Notes: generated from the sequence alone by a model not told the origin. Shown: positions 27,903-37,534, numbered from the stretch's first letter. The stretch: DNA of 64,000 nucleotides from DASUAS01 sp963756895 (GCA_963756895.1 CAVWPI010000008.1:496001-560000); one strand, 5' to 3'. Translations and numbers: made by a program.

Positions 27903-28869
27903 CTACTTCGCCTTGAGCGCTTCGATGAGCTTGGGCACGACCTTGTGCACGTCACCCACGATGCCGAGGTCGGCGATGCCGAAGATCGGCGCCTCGCCGT
28001 CCTTGTTGACGCAGATGATGTTGTCGGAGCCCTTCATGCCCACCATGTGCTGGGTGGCGCCGGAGATGCCGAGCGCGATGTACAGCTTCGGCTTCACGAC
28101 CTTGCCGGTCTGACCCACCTGCTTCGAGTAGGGCACCCAGCCGGCATCGACGATCGCACGCGACGCGCCCGAGGCGCCGTTGAGCAGCTTGGCCAGCTCC
28201 TCCACCAGCGGCTCGTACGCCTCGGCGCTGCCGATGCCGCGCCCACCGGACACGACGACCGTCGCCTCCTCGAGCTTCGGTCCTTCGCGCTCCTCGACGT
28301 GGCGCTCGAGCACCTTGGCCTCACCCGCACGACCGGCGTCGGCCGCGGCCACGGTCACCACCTCGGCCGCACCACCACCGCTCGGCTCCGCCGCGAACGA
28401 CTTCGGGTCGGATGGCGCCGAGGAAGGGGCCGTCGCCCTCGAACTCGGTGTCGACCAGCGTGACGCCGCCGAAGATGGCGGTGCCCACGATCAGCTTGTC
28501 GCCGTCGACCTTGAGGTCGGTGCCGTTGGTGAGCACCGGGCGGTCGAGCTTCACCGACAGGCGGGCGATCGCGTCGCGGCCGTCGTAGCTCTGCGCGAAC
28601 AGGATCGCGTCGGGCGAGTGCTCGCCCACCAACGACGCCAGCGCGGCCGCACCCACGACACCGGGGAGGGCGTCGCCGGGATCGACCGCGTACACCTTGG
28701 TCGCGCCGTGCTCGCCGAGCCCGGCCGCCAGGGCGTCGGCGTTGCCACCGACGTACACCGCCTCGACGGTGTCGGCGAGCTCACGGGCCTTGGTGAGGAT
28801 CTCGAGGGTCGCGCTCGCCGGCTTGTCACCGTCGGCTTCGGCGAAGACCCAGATCTTGGAAACTGCCAT
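27903..28869 (-). CDS. etfA: Electron transfer flavoprotein alpha subunit (one frameshift)
   Basis: This is the alpha subunit of the FAD/AMP-binding heterodimer that passes electrons from acyl-CoA dehydrogenases to the quinone pool. The N-terminus is MAVSKIWVFAEADGDKPA. The diagnostic C-terminal FAD domain has VVVSGGRGIGSAEAYEPLV, GASRAIVDAGWVPYSKQVGQTG in parts, LYIALGISGATQHMVGM and VNKDGEAPIFGIADLGIVGD. The frame breaks near 28405 at a CCC run; dropping one C gives GAIRPKSFAAEPSGGGA. It lies 39 bases downstream of etfB, in the standard order. The acyl-CoA dehydrogenase at 41323 is a possible electron donor. Confidence 0.92.
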
Positions 28870-28908
28870 CGTTCTCTCCTGCGTCCTTCTCTTCTTCGAT
28901 CCGGGATC

Positions 28909-29689
28909 TCAGACGACTTTGAGCTGCTCGAGGAACTGCACGACGCGCTGGTACGCCTCGCCGTCGTCCTCGATCTTCTCGCCGGCCTCGCGCTCGGGCG
29001 CGGCGCCGACGGACACGATCTTCTGGCGGGCACCGGCCCAGCCCACCTCGTCGGCGTCGAGGCCGAGGTCGGCCACCGTGACCTGGTCGACGGGCTTGTT
29101 CTTCGCCGCCATGATCCCCTTGAACGAGGGGTAGCGGGGCTCGACCACACCGGCGGTCACGCTCACGACCGCGGGCAGCGAGGCCTCGACCTCGTCGTAG
29201 CCGGCCTCGGTCTGGCGCTGGATGGTGACCTTGCCGTCGCCGAGCTCGACGTGCTTGGCGAACGTGAGCGACGGCCATCCGAGCAGCTCCGCGACCTGCG
29301 CGGGGATGGTGCCGGTGTACCCGTCGGTCGACTCGGTCGCGGTGACCACGAGGTCGATGCCGCCGGCGCGCTCGACCGCCTTGGCGATCACCTTGGCCGT
29401 CGACAGCGAGTCGGAGCCGGCGAGGGCGTCGTCGGACACGAGGACCGCACGGGCCGCGCCCATCGCCAGCGCGGTGCGCAGGCCCGAGACCTCACCGTTG
29501 GGCGCCATCGAGATCAGGACGACCTCGCCGCCGCCGGCCTTCTCCGCCAGCTGCAGCGACATCTCGACGCCGTAGGCGTCGGAGTCGTCGAGGATGAGCT
29601 TGCCGGACGCGGTCGAGGGTGTGGTCGCCGTCGAGGCTGCCGGGGACGGCCGGGTCCGGGATCTGCTTCACGCAGACTGCGATGTTCAT
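28909..29689 (-). CDS. etfB: Electron transfer flavoprotein beta subunit (one frameshift)
   Basis: The start MNIAVCVKQIPDPAVPGSLDGD is typical of EtfB. After a shift near 29612 the normal sequence resumes: LILDDSDAYGVEMSLQLAEKAGGGEVV in parts, ALAMGAARAVLVSD, VVTATESTDGYTGTIPAQVAELL in parts, and LPAVVSVTAGVVEPRYPSFKGIMAAKNKP in parts, the conserved anchoring loop. It forms the AMP-binding partner of EtfA. The gene heads the operon; a divergent flavoprotein gene starts 110 bases away. The shift is probably an assembly error because both subunits are otherwise well conserved. Confidence 0.92.
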
Positions 29690-29799
29690 TCGGTTGCTCC
29701 GTGAGTGCGTGTCCGGCGCGCGAGCCGCTCGTCGAGAGATGCCCGGTCACGCCTGCCGATGAGCTGATTCTTGCCGCGATCGGCCCACCCGGGCGAAAC

Positions 29800-31063
29800 G
29801 TGGGTACGGTCGACGCCTTGGCCGAGAAGGTACTGGACCTGCTGGTCGTCGGGGCGGGCCCGGCCGGGATCGCCGCCGGGCTCGAGGCCCGCCGCCTCGG
29901 GCTCGCCGCGCTGGTCGTCGACAAGGCCACGCTTCCCCCGCGACAAGACCTGCGGTGACGGCCTCACCACCGGTGCGCTCCGCCAGCTCGACGCGCTCGG
30001 GTTCGACGTCCGCACGCTGCCGTCGTGGGTGGCCGTCACCGAGACCGTGCTGGTGTCACCGAGCGGCCGCGAGGTCGAGGTCGCCGCTGCCGCCCGACGG
30101 GCGAGTACGCCGGTGTGGTCCCGCGCGCCGAGCTCGACGCCGCACTGGTCGACCACGCTCGCGCGCAGGGCGTCGACGTGCGCGAGGGCGCGACCGTCAC
30201 CGCCATCGACGACGACGGGACCTCGGTCTGCGTCGACGCTCGCCGACGGCACCGAGCTGACCGCCCGCTTCGTGATCGCGGCCGACGGTCACTACTCCCC
30301 CGTCCGCCGGCTGCTCGGCGACGGATCCGCGTCGACGGACTCGGAGCTGGCACGCGTTCCGCCAGTACTTCACCGGCGTCGACGACCGTCGCCTCTGGGT
30401 GCTGTTCGAGGAGGATCTCCTCCCCGGGTACGCGTGGGTGTTCCCGGTGGGCGACGGATCGCGCCAACGTCGGCTTCGGCGTGTTGAAGACCGCCGACGG
30501 CGTCGACCAACGGCAAGGCGCTCGCGGCGCAGTGGCGCGGCCTCGCCGACCGTCCGAGCCTGCGCCGGGCATCCTCGGACCGCGCGCCGAGCCCGAGGGC
30601 AGCGTGCGGGCGTGGCCGATCCCCGCCGGCTACGACCGCGACCGCCTCACCCGCGGACGCGTGCTGTTCGCCGGCGACGCCGCGAGCGTCGTCGATCCCG
30701 ATGACCGGCGAGGGCATCGCGCAGGCGCTCGAGAGCGGTGTGCTCGCGGCGCGCGCCGATCGCCGCGTCACCGCGGGATGCGACTGCAGTCAGCGCGCGC
30801 TACCGCGCCGACGTCGACCGCGCGCTCGGCGCCGACCTCCGGTTCGCGTCGCTGCTCCAGCACGTGCTGCGGCTTCCGATCGGCGCGCGCGCCGCCATCC
30901 GCGCCGCGTCCCTCACGCCGTGGACGCGCCGCAACTTCGCCCGCTGGATGTTCGAGGACTATCCCCGCGCCGTCCTGCTCACGCCCCGCCGGTGGCACCG
31001 CGGCATGTTCCCGACGACCGCGCCGGGGCCTACTCCCTACACTCGTCACATGGCCCTCACTGA
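29800..31063 (+). CDS. Geranylgeranyl reductase family FAD-dependent oxidoreductase, multiply frameshifted
   Basis: All three frames contribute to one flavoprotein of about 420 residues. Pieces in order: LLVVGAGPAGIAAGLEARRL (FAD dinucleotide fold), DKTCGDGLTTGALRQLDALG, EYAGVVPRAELDAALVDHA, LTARFVIAADGHYSPVRRLLG, RVLFAGDAASVVDP and MTGEGIAQALESGVLAA, ending with WTRRNFARWMFEDYPRAV. This is the GGR family that reduces isoprenoid chains (menaquinone or lipid tails). About seven single-base shifts are needed between 29935 and 31030, the densest cluster in the window. The end near 31063 is approximate. Divergence from etfB is notable because EtfAB can supply such enzymes with electrons. Confidence 0.75.
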
Positions 31064-31757
31064 CCACTGGCTGACGGCCGCCGCACTGGTCCACCGACAT
31101 CCCGCTCGACACCCCCCACCCGCGGCTGGGTGCGCTCGCCGAGCGTGGCTACGTCGTGCTGCGCGACCTCGCCGACCCGATCCCGGAGTCGGAGTACCTC
31201 GGCCTCGAGTACATGGACTGGAAGAGCGGCGGCGACACCAACTTCGCGCCGGTCGCCACCGCCGACGGCGAGCTCGACTGCCGCGGCTTCTGGAAGCCGG
31301 GCGACGAGCGGCCCGACAAGGGCGGCCGCTTCACCTCGAACGCGGAGCAGTGCCCGCGCATCGTCGCCGAGGTCGAGTCGGTCGGCGCCGACTTCGGCCG
31401 CGTGCGCGTCATCAAGCTCGAGCCGCAGGGCTACGACGACGCGCTCCGCCAGATCCACCGCGACGACAACAACCGCTTCAACCCCGACACCGACGGTTGG
31501 GTCGTGCGCTCGTGGACTCGAGCTCACCGACAACCCCGACAGCTTCATGATCCTCATGGAACAGGGGCCCGACGGCCTGCCCGACCCCGCCACCGAGGTG
31601 CACGGTCCCGCTCCACCGCGGCATCGCGCTTCGTCGCTCGACACGCAGCGGCTGTGGCACGTGGTGTGCCACACCGGCAACGACGCCGCGCTACGCGCTC
31701 ATCTCCAGCTTCGAGAGCGGCCCCGCGCTCGAAGCCTGGATCACGTCACAGACCTAG
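31050..31757 (+). CDS. Putative 2-oxoglutarate/Fe(II)-like or cupin-type oxygenase, frameshifted
   Basis: A chain of about 236 residues is recovered by joining frames with shifts near 31095, 31518, 31610 and 31690. Key pieces are LGALAERGYVVLRDLADPI, VRVIKLEPQGYDDALRQIHRDDNNRF in parts, LELTDNPDSFMILMEQGPDGLPDP in parts, HRGIAF, DTQRLWHVVCHTG and YALISSFESGPALEAW. An H-x-D (HRD) followed by a distal His (WHVVCH) and a nearby Arg could form a metal and 2-oxoglutarate site, but this is inference. The ATG 31050 overlaps the presumed end of the flavoprotein gene. The end overlaps the convergent NTF2-like gene by 17 bases. Confidence 0.5.
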
Positions 31758-32179
31758 CGACCGCGTCGCGTAGCCCCTCCGCGCTCACCGGCGACGCGTG
31801 GTGCACGACCATCTTCCACTCCGCCCGGTCGCGCACGAAGACGTTCACGCTCGTCGCCTTCGACCCCGAGAGCTCGTCCGCCGCCTCGGTCTGGCGTGCG
31901 CTCTGCAGGATGTTCTCGTCGAGCGTGACCCAGGCGCTGTCGCCCGCGACGGTCACCTGCTCGTCGGTCAGCACGAACTGGATGTAGCCGGTGTTGCGGA
32001 AGATCGCGTCCCACGATTCCGCGACGCGCGCCCACCCGCGGAGCATCGGCCAGCCCGGATGCGTCACGACGATGCGATCGGAGTGCTCCCACACCGTCGG
32101 CCATGGCGTCGAGGTCGCACGCCTCGAGCGCGGCGTAGAACGCCGAGTTGGCGGCGCGCACGCCGTCTTCGTCGGTCAA
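31741..32179 (-). CDS. NTF2-like (SnoaL/DUF4440-type) protein (one frameshift)
   Basis: This small protein of about 145 residues reads LTDEDGVRAANSAFYAALEACDLDAMADG, shift near 32098, then MWEHSDRIVVTHPGWPMLRGWARVAESWDAIF in parts, and VTVAGDSAWVTLDENI. The W-E-H-x-D-R-I-x-x-x-H-P-G-W pattern is typical of ketosteroid-isomerase-like proteins of the YybH/DUF4440 group. TTG 32179 overlaps the TGA of the F420 oxidoreductase gene, so it is translationally coupled to it. The role is unknown; a partner function with the oxidoreductase is possible. Confidence 0.72.
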
Positions 32180-33223
32180 CCGGCGGCCTTCAACTGTTCG
32201 AGCACGCCCGTCCACACCGCGGGGTCCGACTTGTAGGGCGCGTCGAAGCTGAGACGGTCGACGACCTCGCCGTAGCGGGCGAGGATGGCGGCGGCCACCG
32301 CGTCGGGCGCCGCGACCACCGCGAAGGTCTCGAGCATCTCGTCGGTGATGAGCTCGCCCATCGCCACCCACTCACCCTTGCTGCGAGAGCTCGTTGAGCT
32401 GGTCGCCGACGTCCTCCCAGCCGTGCACCCGCAGCACGCCGTGGTAGCCGGGGGTCGAACCGTAGAACGCGATCTGCTGCTTGGTGCCGGTGCGCGCGGT
32501 CTCCCACTCCTCGTCGGTGGTGCCCGTCACGACGAACACCGGGAGGCTGAGGGTGAAGTCGGCGCGCGTGCGCCCACCCTTCTCGAAGCCACGCCCCAGG
32601 CCCGGCAGCGTGACCTCGCGCACGTAGCGCTCGGTGGTGAAGGGGTGCAGGATCATCCCGTCGGCGACCTCGCCCGCGACCTCGGTCATGAGGTCACCGA
32701 CCGCGGCGAGCATCACCTGCGGGGGTCCGAACGGGTTGGGACCAGGGTCGAAGAACGGTGTCATCAGCGTGTGCGTGTAGAACTCGCCGCGGAAGTTCAG
32801 CTTCTCCTCGCCGTTCCACGCCGCCCAGATCGCACGCATGGCGAGGATGAACTCCCGCATGCGCGCCGCCGGGTGCGACCACGGCATCGAGAAGCGCCGC
32901 TCGATGTGCGGCTTGATCTGGCTGCCGAGCCCGAGCGAGAAGCGCCCCTTCGACGCGAGCTGCAGGTCGTTGGCGATCGACGCCATGGTCATCGGCGTGC
33001 GGGCGAAGGCGATGGCGACGCCGGTCGACAGCTCCAGCCGCTCGGTCGCCCGCGCCGCCAGCAGCAGCGGGAGGAAGGGATCGTGGCTGGTCTCCGCGGT
33101 GGCCCCGCCGTCGTAGCCGTCGGCCTCGAGCGCCCGCGCCCGGTCCTCGATCTCGTCGAACGACCCACCCAGCATCCCGTCGATCTTCACGACCCGCACG
33201 CTACCCAGATTCGCTCCCGCCAT
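32176..33223 (-). CDS. F420-dependent LLM-class oxidoreductase, MSMEG_2256-like (one frameshift)
   Basis: This luciferase-like F420 enzyme has about 348 residues. Diagnostic pieces are VKIDGMLGGSFDEIEDRARALE in parts, DGGATAETSHDPFLPLLLAA, LELSTGVAIAFARTPMTMA, SKGRFSLGLGSQIKPHIERRF in parts and PPQVMLAAVGDLMTEVAGEVADGM in parts, the pattern of the MSMEG_2256 family. A shift near 32372 separates the last 64 residues (MGELITDEMLETFAVVAAPD). Alternative starts in frame are GTG 33238, 33199 and 33190; the core begins close to VKIDGML. The NTF2-like gene is coupled downstream. Confidence 0.85.
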
Positions 33224-33261
33224 CCGCTTCCCTGTCACACCCCCGCGGTACCGTCGATCCC

Positions 33262-34122
33262 GTGAGCCTCGCACCCCCCTGGTCGCTGTCGCCGAGCTCC
33301 TGCTCGTCGTTCAAGGAGTGCCCGCTCGCGTTCCGGTTCTCCTACCTCGACCGGCTCCCCGAGCCGCCCTCGCCGTGGACCACCAAGGGCACGCTCGTGC
33401 ACCGCGCCCTGGAGCTCCTCCTCGATCGCCCGGCCGATGAACGCTCCCTCGACGCCGCGCTCGCCGACCTCGGCCAGGCCCGGGTCGAGCTCGCACCCCA
33501 CCCCGACTTCGCCGACCTCGTCCTCACCGACGAGGAGTGGGCCAAGTTCGACACCGACTCCGAGTCGCTCGTGCGCAAGTACTTCGAGCTCGAAGATCCG
33601 CGCACGATCAACCCGATCGGCCTCGAGCTCAAGCTCGAAGCCGACCTCGGCCGCACCCGGCTGCGCGGCATCATCGACCGCCTCGAGCTCGACGAGAACG
33701 GCGAGTTCGTGGTCACCGACTACAAGACCGGTTCGGTCCCGTCCGAGTTCTGGGAGGCGAAGAGCCTCGCCGGCGTCCACATCTACGCGCTGCTCTGCGA
33801 GCGGATGCTCGGCCGTCGCCCGGCGCGGGTGCAGCTCTTCTACCTGTCGAAGCCCGAGGCGATCATCGCCACACCCACCGACCAGTCGATCAAGGGCGTC
33901 GAGCGCCGCACTTCCGCCATGTACGACGCGATCGCCAACGCCTGCGCCCGCGACGACTTCCGGGCCAAGCCCGGGCGGCTGTGCGACTTCTGCACGTTCA
34001 AGCCCTACTGCCCCGCGCACGGTGGCGATCCGGTCGACGCGCAGGAGCTGCGCGGTCCCGGCACCATGATCGAGCCGACGCTCCCGCTGGCCACGCACGT
34101 TCCGCTCGTCCCCGCGAGCTGA
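33262..34122 (+). CDS. RecB-family PD-(D/E)XK exonuclease
   Basis: This 286-residue nuclease resembles the nuclease domain of AddB/RecB and Cas4. It begins SLSPSSCSSFKECPLAFRFSYL with the family N-terminal S-x-S-x-x-x-x-x-x-C-P pattern. Catalytic motifs follow: TLVHRALELLL (His), RLRGIIDRLE (Asp), then EFVVTDYKTG (D-Y-K). Cysteines in PGRLCDFCTFKPYCPAHGG, with the early Cys, form the expected 4Fe-4S site. No helicase or cas gene is adjacent, so it is a stand-alone repair nuclease. It starts at GTG 33262. Confidence 0.88.
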   Translation: MSLAPPWSLSPSSCSSFKECPLAFRFSYLDRLPEPPSPWTTKGTLVHRALELLLDRPADERSLDAALADLGQARVELAPHPDFADLVLTDEEWAKFDTDSESLVRKYFELEDPRTINPIGLELKLEADLGRTRLRGIIDRLELDENGEFVVTDYKTGSVPSEFWEAKSLAGVHIYALLCERMLGRRPARVQLFYLSKPEAIIATPTDQSIKGVERRTSAMYDAIANACARDDFRAKPGRLCDFCTFKPYCPAHGGDPVDAQELRGPGTMIEPTLPLATHVPLVPAS

Positions 34123-34157
34123 CTCCACTCCTCGGCACCTGCCGGTAGCCTCACCCG

Positions 34158-34682
34158 ATGCTGTCGCGGGTGCACGCGCTCGACCTGCGCATCGACGCGT
34201 GGGTCGAGCGGATCCGCAGTCCGCAGCTCGATCCCGTCTTCTACGGGTTGTCGAGCGCCGCCGACCACGGACTGCTCTGGCTCCTGGTCGGAGCCGGCCG
34301 CGCCGCCCGCCAGGGTGACCCGGCCGTCGCGCTGCGCATGGGCGCCGCGCTCGGCGTCGAGTCGCTCCTGACCAACGGTCCGATCAAGACGATGTTCCGC
34401 CGCGTCCGCCCGGCGAGCGACCACCCTCCCGAGGGTCCGCTCCCCTACGGCATGCACCGCCCGATCACGAGCTCGTTCCCGTCCGGCCATGCCGCATCCG
34501 CGTTCACCGCCGCCACGCTGCTCGCGGGCGGACCCGCCACGCCGGTGTGGTTCGCGCTCGCGGCTGCGGTCGCGTCCAGCCGGGTGTACACGCGGATGCA
34601 CCACACCTCCGACATCGTCGCCGGCGCCGCGCTCGGCGTCGCGCTGGGTCTGGTCGCGCGCCGCCTCGTCCCCGTGCGCTGA
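34158..34682 (+). CDS. PAP2-family membrane phosphatase
   Basis: This 174-residue membrane phosphatase acts on phospholipid or isoprenyl pyrophosphates. All three catalytic motifs are visible: KTMFRRVRP (K-x6-RP), SSFPSGHAASAF (PSGH) and SSRVYTRMHHTSDIVAG (SR-x5-H-x3-D). Hydrophobic helices surround them. It starts at ATG 34158. A strong hairpin directly follows the stop. The substrate (phosphatidate, undecaprenyl pyrophosphate or other) is not determined. Confidence 0.9.
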   Translation: MLSRVHALDLRIDAWVERIRSPQLDPVFYGLSSAADHGLLWLLVGAGRAARQGDPAVALRMGAALGVESLLTNGPIKTMFRRVRPASDHPPEGPLPYGMHRPITSSFPSGHAASAFTAATLLAGGPATPVWFALAAAVASSRVYTRMHHTSDIVAGAALGVALGLVARRLVPVR

Positions 34683-34707
34683 CGAGTACGGGCGAAGCCC
34701 GCACTCG
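34683..34707 (+). terminator. Hairpin terminator after the PAP2 gene
   Basis: cgagtacgggc (34683-34693), loop gaa, then gcccgcactcg (34697-34707): 10 of 11 pairs, starting immediately after the TGA. It has no T-run, as is common at this GC content. Confidence 0.65.
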
Positions 34708-34800
34708 CCCGGCATGCGGGGCCCATCGGTCGGGTATGGTCGTTGAAGACGCAACAATCGCCGGCACCTCTGCCGGAACGCCCACTCCGGGAGGTCCCCC

Positions 34801-35388
34801 GTGGCCCGTTCCATCGCCGTCACCTTCGACTACCGCTGCCCGTTCGCGTACAACGGCAACGCCGCCGTGATCGCCGCGCTCCGCGGAGGCAGCGACATCG
34901 ACTTCCGGTTCACGCCGTTCTCGCTCGACCAGGCGCACATCGAGGAAGGTGCACCGCCGGTCTGGGAGCGAGGCCCGGAGGAGTGGGGCACCGGCACGCT
35001 CGCGTTGCAGTACGGCCTCGCGGTGCGCGACGCGTTCCCCGAGCACTTCTACGACGCCCACCTGGCGCTGTTCGCCGCCCGCCACGACAAGGGCATGAAG
35101 CTCGGCCACGAAGACGTCGTGCGCGACGCCGTCGCCGAGGCCGGCCTCGACGCCGACGCGGTGGCCGAAGAGGTCGCGAGCGGACGCCCGCTCAAGACGC
35201 TGGCGGCCGAGCACTCCGAGGCCGTCGACAAGTGGGCGGTGTGGGGCGTGCCGACCTACATCGAGGACGACGAGGCCGTGTTCGTGCGCTTCATGGAGCG
35301 CGGCCGCGTCGACGACCTCGAGCGCACGCTCGAGCTGCTCCAGTGGACGCGCCTGAACGAGTTCAAGCGCACCCGCATCGCCCGCTAA
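34801..35388 (+). CDS. DsbA-family (thioredoxin-fold) protein, HCCA-isomerase/FrnE-like
   Basis: This 195-residue cytosolic protein has a thioredoxin/DsbA fold. The N-terminal motif is AVTFDYRCPFAYNGN: the active site lies in D-Y-R-C-P-F-A, with one Cys, as in mycothiol- or glutathione-dependent isomerases rather than CxxC oxidases. The cis-Pro loop is VWGVPTYIED. The alpha-helical insert is typical of FrnE/2-hydroxychromene-2-carboxylate isomerase relatives. It starts at GTG 34801. It overlaps the convergent gene by 4 bases. A role in mycothiol chemistry is conceivable given mca in the window. Confidence 0.8.
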   Translation: MARSIAVTFDYRCPFAYNGNAAVIAALRGGSDIDFRFTPFSLDQAHIEEGAPPVWERGPEEWGTGTLALQYGLAVRDAFPEHFYDAHLALFAARHDKGMKLGHEDVVRDAVAEAGLDADAVAEEVASGRPLKTLAAEHSEAVDKWAVWGVPTYIEDDEAVFVRFMERGRVDDLERTLELLQWTRLNEFKRTRIAR

Positions 35389-35777
35389 CGGACGATCGCG
35401 GGCCCCGCGAGCTGGACCATCAGGTCGGTCCACTCCTCCGCGCCAGGGTCGCGCCACTCGCGGTGCGTGCACCGCTCCCCCAGGTCACGCACGTAGAGGT
35501 GGAGGGTCGGCGCGTCGTCGGCCAGCTCCACCAGCTCGCCGGACCGTGCGAACGGCGGCGCGGCCTCGAGCAGGTCGGACAGCGCCACCACCGCCAAGAT
35601 CCGGCTGCGACACGCCGGGCACGCCGACACCGTCGCGTCCTCGAGGCCGCCGGTGAGCGCGAGGAAGTCGCGCGCCTCGGTGGCGTCGAACAGCACCTCC
35701 TCGCCGTCGGCGTCGACGACGAGCAGGTCGGCCCGGACGTCGGCAGCGGAGCGGTCGGCGGCGGGCACGGGTCGCAC
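35385..35777 (-). CDS. Small Cys-containing hypothetical protein
   Basis: This 130-residue acidic protein has ADLLVVDADGEEVLFDATEAR, then ATVSACPACRSRILAVVAL, where C-P-A-C may hold a metal or a redox pair, and LHLYVRDLGERCTHREWRDPG with another C-x-H. A zinc-ribbon-like site is possible (C-x2-C plus C-x-H). It starts at GTG 35777, divergent from the quinone oxidoreductase gene. No family is recognised. Confidence 0.6.
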   Translation of the reverse strand: MRPVPAADRSAADVRADLLVVDADGEEVLFDATEARDFLALTGGLEDATVSACPACRSRILAVVALSDLLEAAPPFARSGELVELADDAPTLHLYVRDLGERCTHREWRDPGAEEWTDLMVQLAGPAIVR

Positions 35778-35830
35778 CGTAGCGCCGCGGCCCGCCCCGG
35801 ACCCGCGGCGTCGTTGCTACCGTCCGTGCC

Positions 35831-36808
35831 GTGCGCGCACTCGTGATCGCCGACCAGCAGGTGCGCGTCGAGCAACGTCCCGATCCCGAACCGGGGCCCG
35901 GTGAGGTCCTCGTGCGCGTGCACGGCGCCGGCCTCAACCGCGCCGATCTCGTGCAACGCGCCGGCTTCTACCAGGCTCCGCCCGGCTCGCCCGCCGACAT
36001 CCCCGGGCTCGAGTTCGCGGGCGAAGTGGTCGCACACGGCGACGGCGTCACCGCGCCGGCACTGGGCGCGCGCGTGTTCGGCATCGTCGGCGGTGGCGGT
36101 CAGGCCGAACTGCTCGCGGTGCCCGCCTCGCAATGCACGGCGGTGCCCGACTCGATCGACCTGGTCACCGCGGGCGGCGTACCCGAGGTGTTCGTCACCG
36201 CGCACGACGCCCTCGTCACACAGGCCGCCATGCAGCCGGGTGAGGTGGTGCTGATCCATGCGGTCGGCTCCGGTGTCGGCACCGCCGCCCTGCAGCTCGG
36301 CCGGGCGACCGGATGCACCATCGTCGGCACCGCCCGCACCGCCGAGAAGCTGGACCAGGCGCGTGCCCTCGGGCTCGACCACGCCGTGCTCGCCGCCCGC
36401 GAGCTCGATCCCGCGGCGCTGGCGGCCGACATCACCGATGCGGTCGGCCCTGTCGACGTGGTCCTCGAGCTGGTGGGCGGCGACTACCTCGTGACCGACC
36501 TCGCGGTGACGGGACTGCGGGGTCGCATCGTGCTCGTCGGGATGATGGCCGGCTCGCGCACACAGGTCGACCTCGGCGCACTGCTCATGCGGCGCATCCG
36601 CGTCTTCGGCACCACCCTGCGGGCCCGCTCGATCGAGGAGAAGGCCGCCGCCACCGACGCGTTCACACGCGACGTCGTGCCGCTGCTCGCCGGTGGCGAC
36701 ATCGTGCCAGTGGTGACGCGCACGCTGCCGCTCGCCGACGGGCCGGCGGCCTACGAGCTGCTCGCGTCCGACACCGTGTTCGGCGGCATCGTGCTCGACG
36801 CGACCTGA
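35831..36808 (+). CDS. NAD(P)H:quinone oxidoreductase, zinc-free MDR (PIG3-like)
   Basis: This 325-residue medium-chain dehydrogenase/reductase of the quinone oxidoreductase/TP53I3 group begins MRALVIADQQVRVEQRPDPEPGPGEVLVRVHGAGLNRADLVQRAG in parts. It has FYQAPPGSPADIPGLEFAGEVV in parts, the PEVFVTAHDAL segment and the nucleotide-binding VLIHAVGSGVGTAALQL. Structural zinc cysteines are absent, as expected. It reduces quinones or enoyl-type substrates with NADPH. It ends three bases before the convergent lipoprotein gene. Confidence 0.9.
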   Translation: MRALVIADQQVRVEQRPDPEPGPGEVLVRVHGAGLNRADLVQRAGFYQAPPGSPADIPGLEFAGEVVAHGDGVTAPALGARVFGIVGGGGQAELLAVPASQCTAVPDSIDLVTAGGVPEVFVTAHDALVTQAAMQPGEVVLIHAVGSGVGTAALQLGRATGCTIVGTARTAEKLDQARALGLDHAVLAARELDPAALAADITDAVGPVDVVLELVGGDYLVTDLAVTGLRGRIVLVGMMAGSRTQVDLGALLMRRIRVFGTTLRARSIEEKAAATDAFTRDVVPLLAGGDIVPVVTRTLPLADGPAAYELLASDTVFGGIVLDAT

Positions 36809-36811
36809 CGG

Positions 36812-37477
36812 TCAGCCGATCAGGATCGCGATCCGCGGCGGCGCGGCGGCGCGGTCGACGCGGAAGGGCCGCACCGAGTCGAGCCCGATCACCCACCGCA
36901 CCGTCTCCTGACCGCCCGCGTCCTTGCCGTCGGGGAGCTCGCGCACGATCACCAGATGGTGGTGATCGCCGTAGTCGAGCGAGAGGTTGCCCGCGTACGT
37001 CGACGGGTTGCCCTCGACGCTGGCGTCGGTGCTCGCGGCCGGGGCGGCGGTCACCACGAGGTGCGCGCTGCCCGGCACGTCGATCGGGGTCGGCGGATCC
37101 CCGTCGGTCAACGGCTCCTGGGTCAGGTCCTGGTATCCGACGGTGTAACCGGGGGCGGTGCCGTCACCGCGGGTCTGGAAGGTGAGCGTGACGACGTCGA
37201 GGCACCCCTGCGCGCCCGCCGTCGCGTCGATCAGGAACCCGGGTGCGTTCGGCCCGCTCGACGTGAGCGAAGTGGTCGATCCACGGAACCCCGGACAGAG
37301 GTCCGAGCCGCCGACGACGGTGGTCACCGGTGGCGCGGTCGCGGGCGCCGCAGTCGTGGTCGTGCTCGACGCCGCCTCGTCGGAACCTCCACCCGAGCAC
37401 GACGCCAGGGCGAGCACGGCGAGGACGGCGGCCACGACCGCGCGGGCTCTCGACCCGTTCCTCATCACCGTCCGCAT
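36812..37477 (-). CDS. Lipoprotein with AMIN-like/beta-sandwich domain
   Basis: This 221-residue lipoprotein has the signal VVAAVLAVLALASCSGGG with a lipobox Cys, then a Ser/Thr/Ala/Pro linker. The exported domain includes VVTLTFQTRGDGTAPGYTVGY in parts, DVPGSAHLVVTAAPAAS and GLDSVRPFRVDRAAAPPRIAILIG in parts, a pattern of actinobacterial AMIN-like domains that may bind cell-wall glycans. ATG 37477 is used; GTG 37468 and ATG 37465 are in frame. It is divergent from the ChbG gene, 57 bases apart. Confidence 0.75.
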   Translation of the reverse strand: MRTVMRNGSRARAVVAAVLAVLALASCSGGGSDEAASSTTTTAAPATAPPVTTVVGGSDLCPGFRGSTTSLTSSGPNAPGFLIDATAGAQGCLDVVTLTFQTRGDGTAPGYTVGYQDLTQEPLTDGDPPTPIDVPGSAHLVVTAAPAASTDASVEGNPSTYAGNLSLDYGDHHHLVIVRELPDGKDAGGQETVRWVIGLDSVRPFRVDRAAAPPRIAILIG

Positions 37478-37534
37478 CGTCGCGGAGGCTAGCCAGGCCC
37501 GACTGCCTTCCCGCTCGCGTACGCTGATCCGCCG

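Noticed and set aside
29800..32200. Cluster of genuine pseudogenes
   Set aside because: Protein motifs are fully conserved on both sides of each shift and the same kind of shift hits housekeeping genes, so assembly error is preferred.
33262..34122. Possible Cas4, hence a CRISPR locus
   Set aside because: The nuclease has the Cas4/AddB fold, but no cas gene or repeat array is anywhere in the window; a stand-alone repair nuclease is simpler.
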